This document shows, piece by piece, positions 1 to 10,100 of a stretch of DNA of 64,000 nucleotides. Position numbers and translations under genes: made by a program. The stretch is from NCBI GenBank assembly GCA_900323505.1, contig OOIN01000006.1, positions 310,001 through 374,000 on the forward strand. Reading direction: 5' to 3'. The first letter of the stretch is position 1, and each line of letters starts with the position of its first letter. The notes below the pieces were generated by a model. That model had not been told where the DNA came from. It ran no database searches and was given only the letters and a program-made list of their open reading frames with translations. Origin of the DNA: Ustilago trichophora (lineage: Eukaryota > Basidiomycota > Ustilaginomycetes > Ustilaginales > Ustilaginaceae).

Positions 1-382
1 TGATCTGGTTGTACTTCGCGCTCTTCCCCGCACCCTCGTCTTGTGTCCTTATTCTTACCATCGCTCGCTGTTGGGATCATATCTTCTAACTTCGATCACA
101 CCTTTCCTATCCATTTTCACCTTCACTTTCGCACCTCTTCCGAACACTACAACCGGGTGGATCCGACGCCCTTCTCTCTGTCTTTTACACACACACACAG
201 CCTACGGAGCATCCTCCAGACAGGCCGTATTGGCTGCTCTTTCCGACGTCATTACCGTCAGCCCCAACCCAGCCGACGACTCTCGCTCTTCCGGCTTCCC
301 ACCACACTCGAATCACCCCGCCTACGATCCAGACTCGTCTTACAGCGGCCTACAACCTCTTTCCCACACAGTGCCTCCCACA

Positions 383-1899
383 ATGGTTCCCGCAAAGAGC
401 CCTTTTGAGGACCGCAGCCTGCCACCACCTCCCGAGGTCCCCGCCAAGTCTGGTAACAGCATGGCCAACAAGTTTGCCAACGCCTTCCGTAGGCAAACTG
501 CCGAGGACAAGGCCAAGAAGCGCGCCAAGGACAAGCGTATGAATGACGAGATCAACAAGCTTGCTGCCAAAAGTAGCCGAATGGACATCATCGATCGTCT
601 AGATCTTTCCGGAATCAACGGATCTAGCAGTAAGTCATCTACGGCGACTAGCCTCCCTATTTGAGCTCACTTTGACATGATCGCATGCTGACCTTTGACT
701 TTTTTGCCCTCCTTGCAGTGTTCCACCATGACTCGCCATACGATGCCTGCACACCTCACATGAACAAAGGCAAACGCGCTCCCGTCGGTGCTTTCGATCC
801 CAACATTGACCCCATGACTGGTCTGGCACGAAACCAGCCAGCCGCCAAGAAGGCCGGACGTGCCAACGCTCAGGATGCGCTTGCAGCGGATGAAAGCCCC
901 GTCGACGAAAAGGGTGCTGCTCGACCCGGCATCAACACCAACGGCGGTCGCACTCGAAGCGCCACTGCTCCCCTCGTTCCTTCGCTTTCCATGCACGCTG
1001 AAGGTTCTGCCACAGAGCTTCCTCTCGACGAAGACATCGACGCCGACCGAGACGCCGAAGCCGAACGCATCTGGCGTAGTCGTCAGGGCTACCACACTCA
1101 GCCTTCCAACGTCCCCGACAGCCGATACGACGTCTCGAACCCCAACGCCGACGTCTGGGGTGTCAGTGCCGAGCCATGGCAAGACTTTGCTCAGCCCAAG
1201 GCACGCGTTCGTTCCACCCTCAGCCCATACTCTGCCAACCCTGGCGACCGCAGTGGCACCACCAGCGCTGCTAGCAGTGTTCTCGACATGGAAGCCATCA
1301 TGACGGGCAAGAAGAAGCCAACCCGCGCGCACGAGGACCTCGCAACTGGAAGTGCCAGTCCCTTCCCCGAACCCAACTGGGACGCGCAGGCTGGAGGTGC
1401 CTCGTCGGATGCACCCAAGCGCAGCAAGAGTCTCATCAAGCGCATCCGTAGCATGCGTGAGAACCCCAATGTTCCGGCACCTGAGGATGGTGGTGTCGAA
1501 ATGGGTGTCCGCGACCGCCGTCGAAGAGCAGCTCAGCACAAGCACTCGCCAAGCACACCGCCGCTTCGAAACGACTATGGAGGTGCCCCTTCATCGTCGT
1601 ACGAGTCTCGTGCTGCTGCTGCTGACGCTGCCGTTTCCAGTGGTAGCTACGGTCGCCGCACCGGCCGCACAGTTGTTACGCCCAACGAGAGAGACGTTCT
1701 CACACCACGAGCTCAGCGTGATGAAGACGCATCCTACTTCGAGCAGCAGCAACTTTCCTCTTCCCACGATTCGAGGACAGGCCGTTCTCCAGCTGCGGAA
1801 GGTACTGGACTGACCAGGAATGGAAGTCTTTTCAACAAATTTAGGAGGGGTCAGAAATCGTCTCCCAAGTCGGCGGAACGTCCTGCTGCATATACCTAA
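383..1899 (+). CDS. PAL1: Pal1-family cell morphology protein
   Basis: Two exons, 383-629 and 719-1899, joined across an 89-nt intron (GTAAGT donor, CTGAC branch-like site, TTGCAG acceptor) give 475 aa. The splice restores the family core MFHHDSPYDACTPHMNKG followed by KRAPVGAFDP, the hallmark of the Pal1 domain (roughly residues 83-120 at its heart). Family members act at sites of polarised growth and endocytic patches in fungi (S. pombe Pal1 is needed for cylindrical shape). The rest is low-complexity: basic KKRAKDKRMNDEINKLAAKSSRMDIIDRLD helix before the intron, then a Ser/Pro/Arg-rich tail likely to be disordered and phosphorylated. The start at 383 is the first in-frame ATG, but the frame stays open upstream to about 41 and an acag precedes it, so an upstream exon or 5' UTR intron cannot be excluded. 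Confidence 0.85.
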
Positions 1900-3074
1900 G
1901 CCTTTCCCCAACGACTCGGCTGCTACTTTTCTTTCCCCCACCCAGTGACAGTTATCGCTTATGCTTTCATTCTCTCATTCGATACCTGTTTAGCACTCAT
2001 TTGGTTCCTTGGCCTGTTCTTTTATTCGATCCATATCGATCGCTCTCTCACACACACAAATGGACTCTTTGGTTTGTGCCTGCATGCTTTACAGATTGTT
2101 GGTGGAAAGTCAGTTGCCTGCGTCTGAGTTCCTGTGCATTGCTCCTTTTCTAACAGCTTCTATCGAAGTCCGCATTTGGGCAGTGACGACAGATCTCTTA
2201 CTGGGATGTCTGTCGTGATGTTGCTGGCGCCGACTTGTCTTGGCAACAATGGATCGCGAGCACAGAATGCCTGCTGCTGCGACAAGCCCAAAAAGCACCC
2301 TGAGCCCAACCAGCTCACAATCACATACAAATAGGCCTCAATCGAAGCCACTCAGAATCACTCTCGGTCAGTCAAGGTGCACACTTCGACGTCTTTGCAT
2401 GAGCATCATTTCTCCAGAAAACCCAAGTCAGCTCACAGTACTTGAGGTTGGGAAAGGTGGAAGCCGCTTGAATCGAAGTTTTGGCTTTATCCGGCACGAC
2501 TCAAATTGCCGAAATTTCGCCCTGGAAAACTACAAGTGGAGCCGGGTCTGTGCGATAAGACGTGCGGAGTTGAAGAGCCAGCTGACTCGTCCCTTCTTCT
2601 CCACCTCGCAACCATCTACAGTACACTACATGCCGCATCCTACACTAAGCAGTCTGTCTGTCTTCTTCTTCAACAACAACGTTATAGCTTTTACCACCTT
2701 ATACCCACAGAGAAGATTTCGTCTGCATTATCTGGTTGTTCGATCGCTACAAGGGCTTCTCTCGTTTCGCTCGCGGCTATTTGTACCAAGATTGCCTTTT
2801 TCGATCCGTTGGTGTCTCCCGATCTCAGTACAGACAGCATTCGGTTTCTGTCTTGCGTTTGGACTTGAAAAGGCTCTACACTACATCTCACATCTGGGTT
2901 TCACCCATCGCATTGGACGCAAGCGCATTCATTCTTTAAATCACATCTGGCAGCCGTATCATCTCGATCATCACATCCTCTTTCAACGCCGCCCGGTGAC
3001 CTCTTACATCGCAAATCATACCCATCGCAATCCGGCACCCACCCGCGTACTCCTTTTCCAATATAGCCCCGATC
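1900..3074. other. Intergenic region, PAL1 3' end to Ego1-like gene
   Basis: About 1.2 kb between two genes on the same strand. It should hold the PAL1 3' UTR and the promoter of the next gene. A 308-codon ATG frame (2249-3175) crosses it and runs into the next gene in another phase; it has no recognisable domain and I do not call it. No RNA gene seen. Confidence 0.6.
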
Positions 3075-3839
3075 ATGGAATCGTTTCTCAGCATTATCTT
3101 CCCCTGTTGCTTCCCCAGCGCCCGCCACTCTTCCAGCCCATACGACGAACGCTCCCCTCTGCTTGCCAATCCTAACCATCCTTCCTCCTCCTCATCCCGC
3201 AATTCGATATCTGACAATGGTGGCACAGCAGCAAGCCTAGGCGGCGTTGGCGGGTTAGAGGCCAAAAAAGCGAAGAGAAAGCAAAACTCTATCCTCCCCA
3301 CCCCCGCATATGACGCCAACGTGCTGAGAGGGATTGTCGATGAGTTTTTGGGCAAAATCGTCGCTGTTGATTCCTCAGTTTCAACAGGTGGTGGTGAAAA
3401 AGGCGGTGGTTCGTCCTTGGGCATGCTGCTCAACAGCAGCGTGGATGATGGAGGCGTAGAACAGCACGGAGGACCAACACAACCACCAGCAAAACAAAAT
3501 ATCCCCTTTCCAACACCCACAAAACACCTAACACCAATCCACACCCTCCGCATCACCCTCTCGTCTACCTCCTCATCACCCACCCCACAAAAACTAATCG
3601 ACATATGGTCCGACCAAACCTCCCAACCTCCACCTACCCCTACCCCAACCACCCTCTCTTACTCAGCAGCCGTCAAAAGAGGCAGCAAAAGATCCATCAA
3701 TCCCAAACCTAAACCCGTCCAAAGCGTCGAACAATCCACCTATCAGAACCTGACAGAGCTCATTCGACAAAAACCCCTAGTACACACTTGGGAATTGGAC
3801 GATGATCCATTGGCTCTTTCTGTCGACGAGCAAAGATAG
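3075..3839 (+). CDS. LAMTOR1/Ego1-like lysosomal-vacuolar adaptor (tentative)
   Basis: Single exon, 254 aa. The N-terminus has a Cys-Cys pair at residues 11-12 in a hydrophobic context, then an acidic DERSPLL dileucine-type motif (residues 24-30), then a helix-like stretch with LRGIVDEFLGKIVAVD around residues 84-99. This order (lipidation cysteines, acidic dileucine sorting signal, amphipathic helix) is that of LAMTOR1/p18 and fungal Ego1/Meh1, which tether the Ragulator/EGO complex and Rag GTPases to the vacuole for TORC1 signalling. It lacks Gly2, so N-myristoylation is not expected; palmitoylation alone would have to anchor it. The second half is Pro/Thr-rich and unrecognised. Family assignment rests on motif order only; the reading frame itself is well supported. 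Confidence 0.5.
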   Translation: MESFLSIIFPCCFPSARHSSSPYDERSPLLANPNHPSSSSSRNSISDNGGTAASLGGVGGLEAKKAKRKQNSILPTPAYDANVLRGIVDEFLGKIVAVDSSVSTGGGEKGGGSSLGMLLNSSVDDGGVEQHGGPTQPPAKQNIPFPTPTKHLTPIHTLRITLSSTSSSPTPQKLIDIWSDQTSQPPPTPTPTTLSYSAAVKRGSKRSINPKPKPVQSVEQSTYQNLTELIRQKPLVHTWELDDDPLALSVDEQR

Positions 3840-3879
3840 TTTGGTCTCCCATATCTCCTACACTCTTTTTCTACACTCA

Positions 3880-3903
3880 AAAAAAAAAAAAAAAAAAAAA
3901 AAA
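3880..3903. repeat. Poly-A run (A24)
   Basis: Uninterrupted run of 24 A on the plus strand, about 40 nt downstream of the Ego1-like stop codon, in the short convergent spacer (3840-4112) shared with the RING gene 3' end. Probably a length-variable homopolymer; it could also mark a retained poly-A remnant, but no flanking duplication is evident. Confidence 0.9.
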
Positions 3904-4112
3904 GTCTCTGACCAAATCCTCATCGACCCTCTCACAGTACCAATCTTCTTCCATATCTTCACTTCATGTCGCATTTGCAAATCACACATCTCTCTTTTCA
4001 CATCCCTCCTCCATCCCACAACCGAACAAGATGAACAGAAATGGATGCATGGGTACTGTACAGTACATTGACAGACAAAAGAAAAAGACCAAGAAAGGTG
4101 CAACAACAATCA

Positions 4113-5891
4113 TCATGACTCCGGCCGAGTCGGTCGGCTGGAAGCGGAGGAACAAGATGGTAGAGGTTGAAGTTCGTGCGATTCAAAGATTGCCTCTTCT
4201 TCTTCTTTTGCTGGTGTTGTGTTGGCCACCGGAGCTGGAGTTGGGGTCTGTGATGATGCAAGCGTTTCTCCTGACAGTGGTGGCGCCGCTGTGATAGCGG
4301 TCGTGTGGTTTTCGCCAACCGAATCCTGCTGCTGCTGCTGTGTCTCGACCATCTGTGCATCATCTCTTGCAACCTCCGCCACTCTTCGAGCCGTTTCCGC
4401 ATCGTCCCCCTCTCTCCTTGCCTCCGGCTCGTCACCAGGCACAACAGCTCGCTGACACACAGGACATCGTCCAGAAACAGTCGTCAGCCACTGATCTACG
4501 CACGAACGATGCATCACGTGTCCGCACTCCAACAGTCTCAGTGGCTCTGGTTCCTCTTCTGCATCGGGCGAGGGCTCTTCAAAGTCGCAGAGGCAGATGG
4601 GGCATGTTGCTCGGTGGGCGGGTAGAGGGTGGAGTGGGTATTTGAGCTTATGGCGGTTCGCTTTTGCCTTGTTATTGTTTGAGGTGGGAGCGGTGCTGGT
4701 TGGCTCGGTTCGTGGGGTGTTGGAGGAAGAGGAGGAGGAGGAGGTGGTGGTGGTGGTGGTGGTGGTGTGTGGTGGGGTTGCTGGGGATTTTCGTCCACCA
4801 CCACTGGGAGCAGAGGAGCGTCGACGAGCGACTAGGATACGGGTGAGGCGGCTGAATCGGCCTAGTGCTGGATGAGGTGTGCTCTGTATTGTGTCTTGCG
4901 TCGGTCGTCTCGATCCAAGCCCAGGCCTTATGGAACCAGCACCATTTGCATCCGCGCTCTGCTTGGCCTCCTCGTTCGCATCACTGCTTTGTGCGCCAGG
5001 CTCCACGCCACTGCTGCCTGCAGTTTCTCCTGTGGCGTCTACACCGCCCTGCCCCTCCTCCTCTTCCGCAGGCGTGTAATAAACAAGTTTCAGCCGCTTA
5101 TCCACTTCCTCCTGATCAATCTTGCCCGTCTCGGGATGCAGCTCTCTCTGTGGCAACCTGTGATTCAACCCCAGCGCACGCAGCACCACAATGAGCAATG
5201 GCAGTGCGCATACAATCAAGAAAGCCAACACGGCGATCTCGACAATGAAGATGTAGACCACGATGAGCGATGCCAATGCGGCCCAAAAGAGCGGCACTGC
5301 ATCTGCCGGTCTTTGGGAGCACTCTGTTGAGCTGTAGACGATGGCATTGCCCACGAAGAAGATGACGAGGGAAGCGATGCCGAGCAAAGTGCTGATCTTG
5401 CCTACTTTGAGATCGAGGTATTCAGATCCCAAGGGACGGTCGCGTTCGGCGATGGCGCGGGCTTCGGGGCCTGCTCTGCGCCCTTGTCTCGTTCGGTGTG
5501 GGCTGAGCCCGAGGTAGAGCTCGACGGGGATATCGAGTGCCAGTCGGACAATGTGCACAACGAGATACTTGAAGAGGCTGTCTGGGTCACAGACTCTTCC
5601 CTGTTCGTGTGAAGGCGAGACACGATGTGAGCCAGGGAGGGCTAAAATGGGGATGAATGCGACAATCTGAGCAAAAGAGACGCAGAGCCGAATCATGAGT
5701 ATGATGCGTCGGCCACGGGGTAGCTGTCGAACACCGATCCATAGCGATTGAAGTAGATTGCGTCGAAGTGTCAGGGCTTCTGTGAGGGAAGGGCGATCTT
5801 GCTGAGCCGTTGTGTTGCGAGCCGTGTTGAGGGCATGTGAGGGTCGGTCACCGTTGACGATAGCCGTCGCTGGCTCGGCGTTGGTCGACAT
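4113..5891 (-). CDS. Multi-pass membrane RING-H2 E3 ubiquitin ligase
   Basis: Single exon, 592 aa, ATG at 5891. Hydrophobic segments near residues 63-85, 105-125, 165-188 and 200-240 predict four or five membrane passes in the N-terminal half. A canonical RING-H2 finger lies at about residues 428-478, with CPIC, then ECGHVMHRSCVDQWL, then CPVC, giving all eight zinc ligands (C3H2C3). This should recruit an E2 and ubiquitylate substrates from an internal membrane. Between the membrane part and the RING are Ser/Thr homopolymers encoded by GGT/GGA-type triplet repeats (4731-4767), and the C-terminal 110 residues are acidic and Gln/Thr-rich. Substrate and compartment cannot be told from sequence; it belongs to the broad fungal membrane-RING class rather than an obvious Hrd1 or Doa10 orthologue. 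Confidence 0.85.
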   Translation of the reverse strand: MSTNAEPATAIVNGDRPSHALNTARNTTAQQDRPSLTEALTLRRNLLQSLWIGVRQLPRGRRIILMIRLCVSFAQIVAFIPILALPGSHRVSPSHEQGRVCDPDSLFKYLVVHIVRLALDIPVELYLGLSPHRTRQGRRAGPEARAIAERDRPLGSEYLDLKVGKISTLLGIASLVIFFVGNAIVYSSTECSQRPADAVPLFWAALASLIVVYIFIVEIAVLAFLIVCALPLLIVVLRALGLNHRLPQRELHPETGKIDQEEVDKRLKLVYYTPAEEEEGQGGVDATGETAGSSGVEPGAQSSDANEEAKQSADANGAGSIRPGLGSRRPTQDTIQSTPHPALGRFSRLTRILVARRRSSAPSGGGRKSPATPPHTTTTTTTTSSSSSSSNTPRTEPTSTAPTSNNNKAKANRHKLKYPLHPLPAHRATCPICLCDFEEPSPDAEEEPEPLRLLECGHVMHRSCVDQWLTTVSGRCPVCQRAVVPGDEPEARREGDDAETARRVAEVARDDAQMVETQQQQQDSVGENHTTAITAAPPLSGETLASSQTPTPAPVANTTPAKEEEEAIFESHELQPLPSCSSASSRPTRPES

Positions 5892-7161
5892 CCCCTACAC
5901 TATCAAATCGTCGCGTAGGATGCAAAGCAAGTAGGGATGGGTAGTAGATCGTGAAGGTTGGTCGTGTTATCGAAGCGTTCAGCGATCCTTCAAGAAGAGC
6001 TCGTCAGTGATGAAGAATATTGCGACGTCACTTGCCAAGTTAACGCTGAATGCCGACCAGCAGCAATGGGAGCAGCAACCGCCAATAGCGCTGCTGTAAA
6101 AGATTGAAGTTGGAAGCTACCGGAGCAACCCAGATGGAGAAGCCCTTACCATATGCTGACCACTGCTAAGCGCCGAGAGTGTTGGGCGAAGGGAGAGAAA
6201 GGTCGACTTGGAACTGAGCAGCGCCAAGGATAGCGCCTTGGTCAACTCAAAGTCACAGATAGAAGCCGAAAGAGAAGAGAGGGTGTGTGAGTTGTGTGTG
6301 CGTGTCACACCTTTTTTCGATAGAGTCACAAAAGCCACCTACCTGCTCAGCACAGCGTCGCAGCATCGCAGCATCGCAGCGTCGCAATTCCGTGTGGAGC
6401 AAAAGAAGCAGGGTCTATAGCCGGCAGAAGCACGCTCTAATCTCGGAATGCCAAGACCCTCGTCCAAAAGGCTGTGCCACTTTGGCTGTGCTTCTGACGT
6501 GTGTCGCGCGAGACTCTTCTTCGAGTGCGGCTGTGTCCCATTTCAATCTTACAGCCTTGAGAAATTCCAACGTCTCCTTTCAGCATTCTTGGGGCTCCAA
6601 GTCTCACCAGAAACAATCTCACCAGCCCCACACTTCACACTACTCCGCCATTTGGGGAATCAATCATGACATTCATAACTCTGACACGAAGCAAGGTAAC
6701 AAGGAATCGTACGGACTATCTATAAGGGAAGCAAGGGAAACGAGTTGCATCGCATCCTCCAGCCAAAACTTTGGCAATGTGCTCGAGAGGCAGTAATGCT
6801 AGCGGTGACGAGTCGCTGCACTCTAGTCATCTTGAGCAATCTTGACAAAAGGCTTGCAGGTACGGATTGAGCAAAGGGAGATGAGATGAAAGGCAAAACT
6901 GAACAAAAGGCGATGGACGAACACCATCAAACGGAGCCATGTTTGGCAGCACTTGAGGCTGGACTGGGCGGCAGATCGAGAAAAGGGTGCAGGGCCGGTT
7001 GACGACTCCTTCCCTGCATCGATTCGCTAGCACGCCTGTCCAACTGTGGACTCAAGGTAGTGTGTATGTGGAAGATGTTCGAATGATGTCCGCATCTCTT
7101 GAAATTCAGTCCGCCGGAGAATGCATTGTGTGAAAGGGAAATGAGAGCAAGAACCAGTGGT
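5892..7161. other. Intergenic region, RING promoter and FAS 3' end
   Basis: About 1.3 kb between the 5' end of the RING gene and the 3' end of the synthase (both minus strand). It should contain the FAS 3' UTR (left of 7162) and the RING promoter (right of 5891). Small tandem direct repeats of the form GCATCGCA occur near 6355-6385. The ORF fragments here start at non-ATG codons and show no domain. Confidence 0.55.
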
Positions 7162-10100
7162 TTAGGCGCTGGGCAGACGGTGGACGATCGCCATGGCAGT
7201 GTCGTCACCGTGCGAGATCGAGACGAGGAAGCGCGAGCCGTTGGCGGCCTTGAGCGCCTCGCCGTACAGCTTGACCTGGGGACCCTCGGGAGTGGGCACG
7301 ATCTCGACATCCTTGAGCGATGCACCAGAGCCCTGAGTTCGGACACCGAGCGACTTGACGACGGCCTCCGCGGCGCAGAAGCGACCGCAGAACGATGCCT
7401 TGGGGTCAGGCTGAGCTCGGCAGTACTCGATCTCGACATCGGTAAAGTTTCTCGAAACAAAGTTGTCGTTGTCCGAAGGGAAGGTCGAGATCTTCTCGCA
7501 GTCAATGCCAACACCGGCGACGTGGCCCATCATCTTCTGCAACGACTCCTGCTGAGCAGCCACCTCGGCGGGCTTGGCAGGGACGATCACGTCCTCGACG
7601 GTGGCGAGAGAAGGCATGGGGGGAAGAGGAGCCTTGAAGCCGTAGCTGTCGCCAATCTCGACGGCACGAGCGTTCTGGTTCATCAGGACCTGGTCCTCGA
7701 GCTCGGCGGGCCAGGGTCGGTTGTCCTTGATGCGAACGAGATCCTCCTTGGTGAGAGCCGAGTGCATGCGAGTGTAGGTCTGGTGCTGGCGGGCCTTGCG
7801 TCGTGCAACGTACTCCTCGAACACCTTGGGAGAGAGGCGACCAAGAATGTGGGCGGCGTGCAGCACGAGGATGATACCACCAACCTGACCGAAACCGAAC
7901 GACGAGACAGCGGCAGCGTTGACGTGGTGTGGGGTACGGTGGATCGAAGTCGAGTTGTAAAGGAGCATGTCGAACTTCTGCAGCTCGGGTGAGATGTCGT
8001 CGGCGTTGCGGTTACCGCAGACGATCGAAGTGTGCAGCGACTGCATCACACCATTGAGTGCCCAGGCGGCGGCACCACCCTTGGCGTGACCACAGAGCCA
8101 CTTCTGAGCCATGACGGGTACGGCGTGGCCAGGGGTTCGGCCCATGCGGGTGAAGAGCTCCTGGTAGACGTGCGACTCGTTCTTGTCGTTGGCCTTGGTG
8201 GCGGTCATGTGGGCCGAGATGACACCAATGTCGTCGGCGGTCAGGTTGAATCGTGCAAGAGCACGCTGCATGCCGTCGGCACTCGAGATCACACCGTGAC
8301 CAGGAGCAGGCAGCGATCGACCAGCACCGTCGGTGTGAGTGTTGGAGTAAGCCACGATACCCTGGATGGGCATGCCGAGCTTGATGGCGTTGGCGGCAGT
8401 GGTAAGCACCTGGACACCACAACCCTGCGACTCCATGAAACCGCTTCGCGACGTCGAGAACGGTCGCGAGTGCTCCGAGGGCTCTCGTCCAGCAGCCAGC
8501 TCCTCCTTGCCGTTCGAGGTGGCCTTCATGTTGGCGAACTCGAACGAGCCCTCCTCCGAAAGGTCATCGAAACCACCGGCAAGCATGAGCTCGGCCTTAC
8601 CAGACAGGATGGTCTCGACGGCGACGTCGATCGACTGAAGAGCAGTGGCACAAGCACCGACAACGGTCTTGATGGGACCAGCCGACGACATGACGAGCAA
8701 GTTGACCCAACCGGCGACCGAGTTGATGAAGGTCTCCTGAAGGATGTCCTTCTGCACATCGTTGTCGTTGCGGCGGTCGCGGAACATCTTGCTGAGCGAG
8801 GTCATACCACCCATACCGGATCCGATACAGCTACCGACCTTGCTGGGGTGAATGTGCTTGTACAGCTCGTAAGGGTCCGAGATACCCGAGTTGACGAGCG
8901 CCTCGGAAGCGCAGACGAGCGCCCAGAGGGTGGTACGGTCGACCTGAGCGACAATGTCGTCAGGGATACCGTAGCGCTGACCAGTCCAACCAGTGGGGAT
9001 CTGACCGGCAACGAGACGGTCGAAGGCGACGGCCTTGGGCACAAAGATGCGAGCACCCTTCTTGAGCACCACGAACCAGCCGCCGGTGGAAGCGTCTTGC
9101 CAGGTGTCGACCTTGTCGCCGTGCTCGAGCTTGTACTTGGCAGCCTCCTCGGCAGACACCTCGAGGGGCTCGAGGTCGTGGTTGAGCTCGATCTCCTGCT
9201 GGAATCCCTTACGGTTGGGGTCGTAGTTGCGGAAGAGCTCGGGCTCGATAAGGCGGATACCGGCGTGCTTGACAATGTGCTCCTCGTAGTTGGCGCGAAT
9301 GTCCTTGTCATCGACGGGCTCGCCGCTCTTGACGTCGACCCAGCCGACGTAGGTGGCGCCCGACTTGAGCTGACCGTCGTGGTGCTTGATCAGGCCCATG
9401 ATCCAGGCGAGCTCAATGACACCCTCGTTGGTGAGGTGGCCAAAGGCCTCCATCTCCCATCGAGTACGCGACGAACCCCATGGACCAACTTCAGCGAAAC
9501 CGGTGATGACGACAATCTTCTCGAGATCCATCTCCGAGTAGCTCTTGGCGATCTCTCGGTTGAACTCGAGGCTGCCGACCTCGGGGAAGCGGAAGGTGAA
9601 GTTGCTTCGGGGGTTGATGTGCACCTTCTTGTGAAGAGCCTCGGCGGCGGAACCCTTGATGACCTTGAAGTCGGCCGAGTTGTCGGCAACAAGGGCACGC
9701 TTGGTAGACGAAGCTTCCTGGATGGCGGCACGGAACTTGCCCGTCTGCTCGGCAAGGTCGACGATCTTGTCCATGCCACCGTTGAGGTCGACGAGGAGAG
9801 CCTCGACCTGGCTGACGGCCGACACGGTGGGAGCCAAAAGACCGAGCAGGTTGAAGGCCATCTCGGTGGTGCTGAAGGTTCGGCATCCGAGCTTCTCGAT
9901 CTCCTCGGCAACCGTGTTGGACGACGACATGAGACCGGTTCCACGGCACCAACCAATGATGGCACCGGTGATGCAGAGGTACTGACCCCAGCTCTCGGAC
10001 TCCCATCGGTTGAGCAGAGTCTCGAGACCAAGCTTACTCTCGCCGTAGAGACCGTCACCACCGAACGTACCGTGGTTGGGAGAGAGAGGGAGTAGGACCT

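Noticed and set aside
2249..3175. ATG frame of 308 codons between PAL1 and the Ego1-like gene.
   Set aside because: No recognisable domain, random-looking composition, and it overlaps the start of the better supported gene in another phase.
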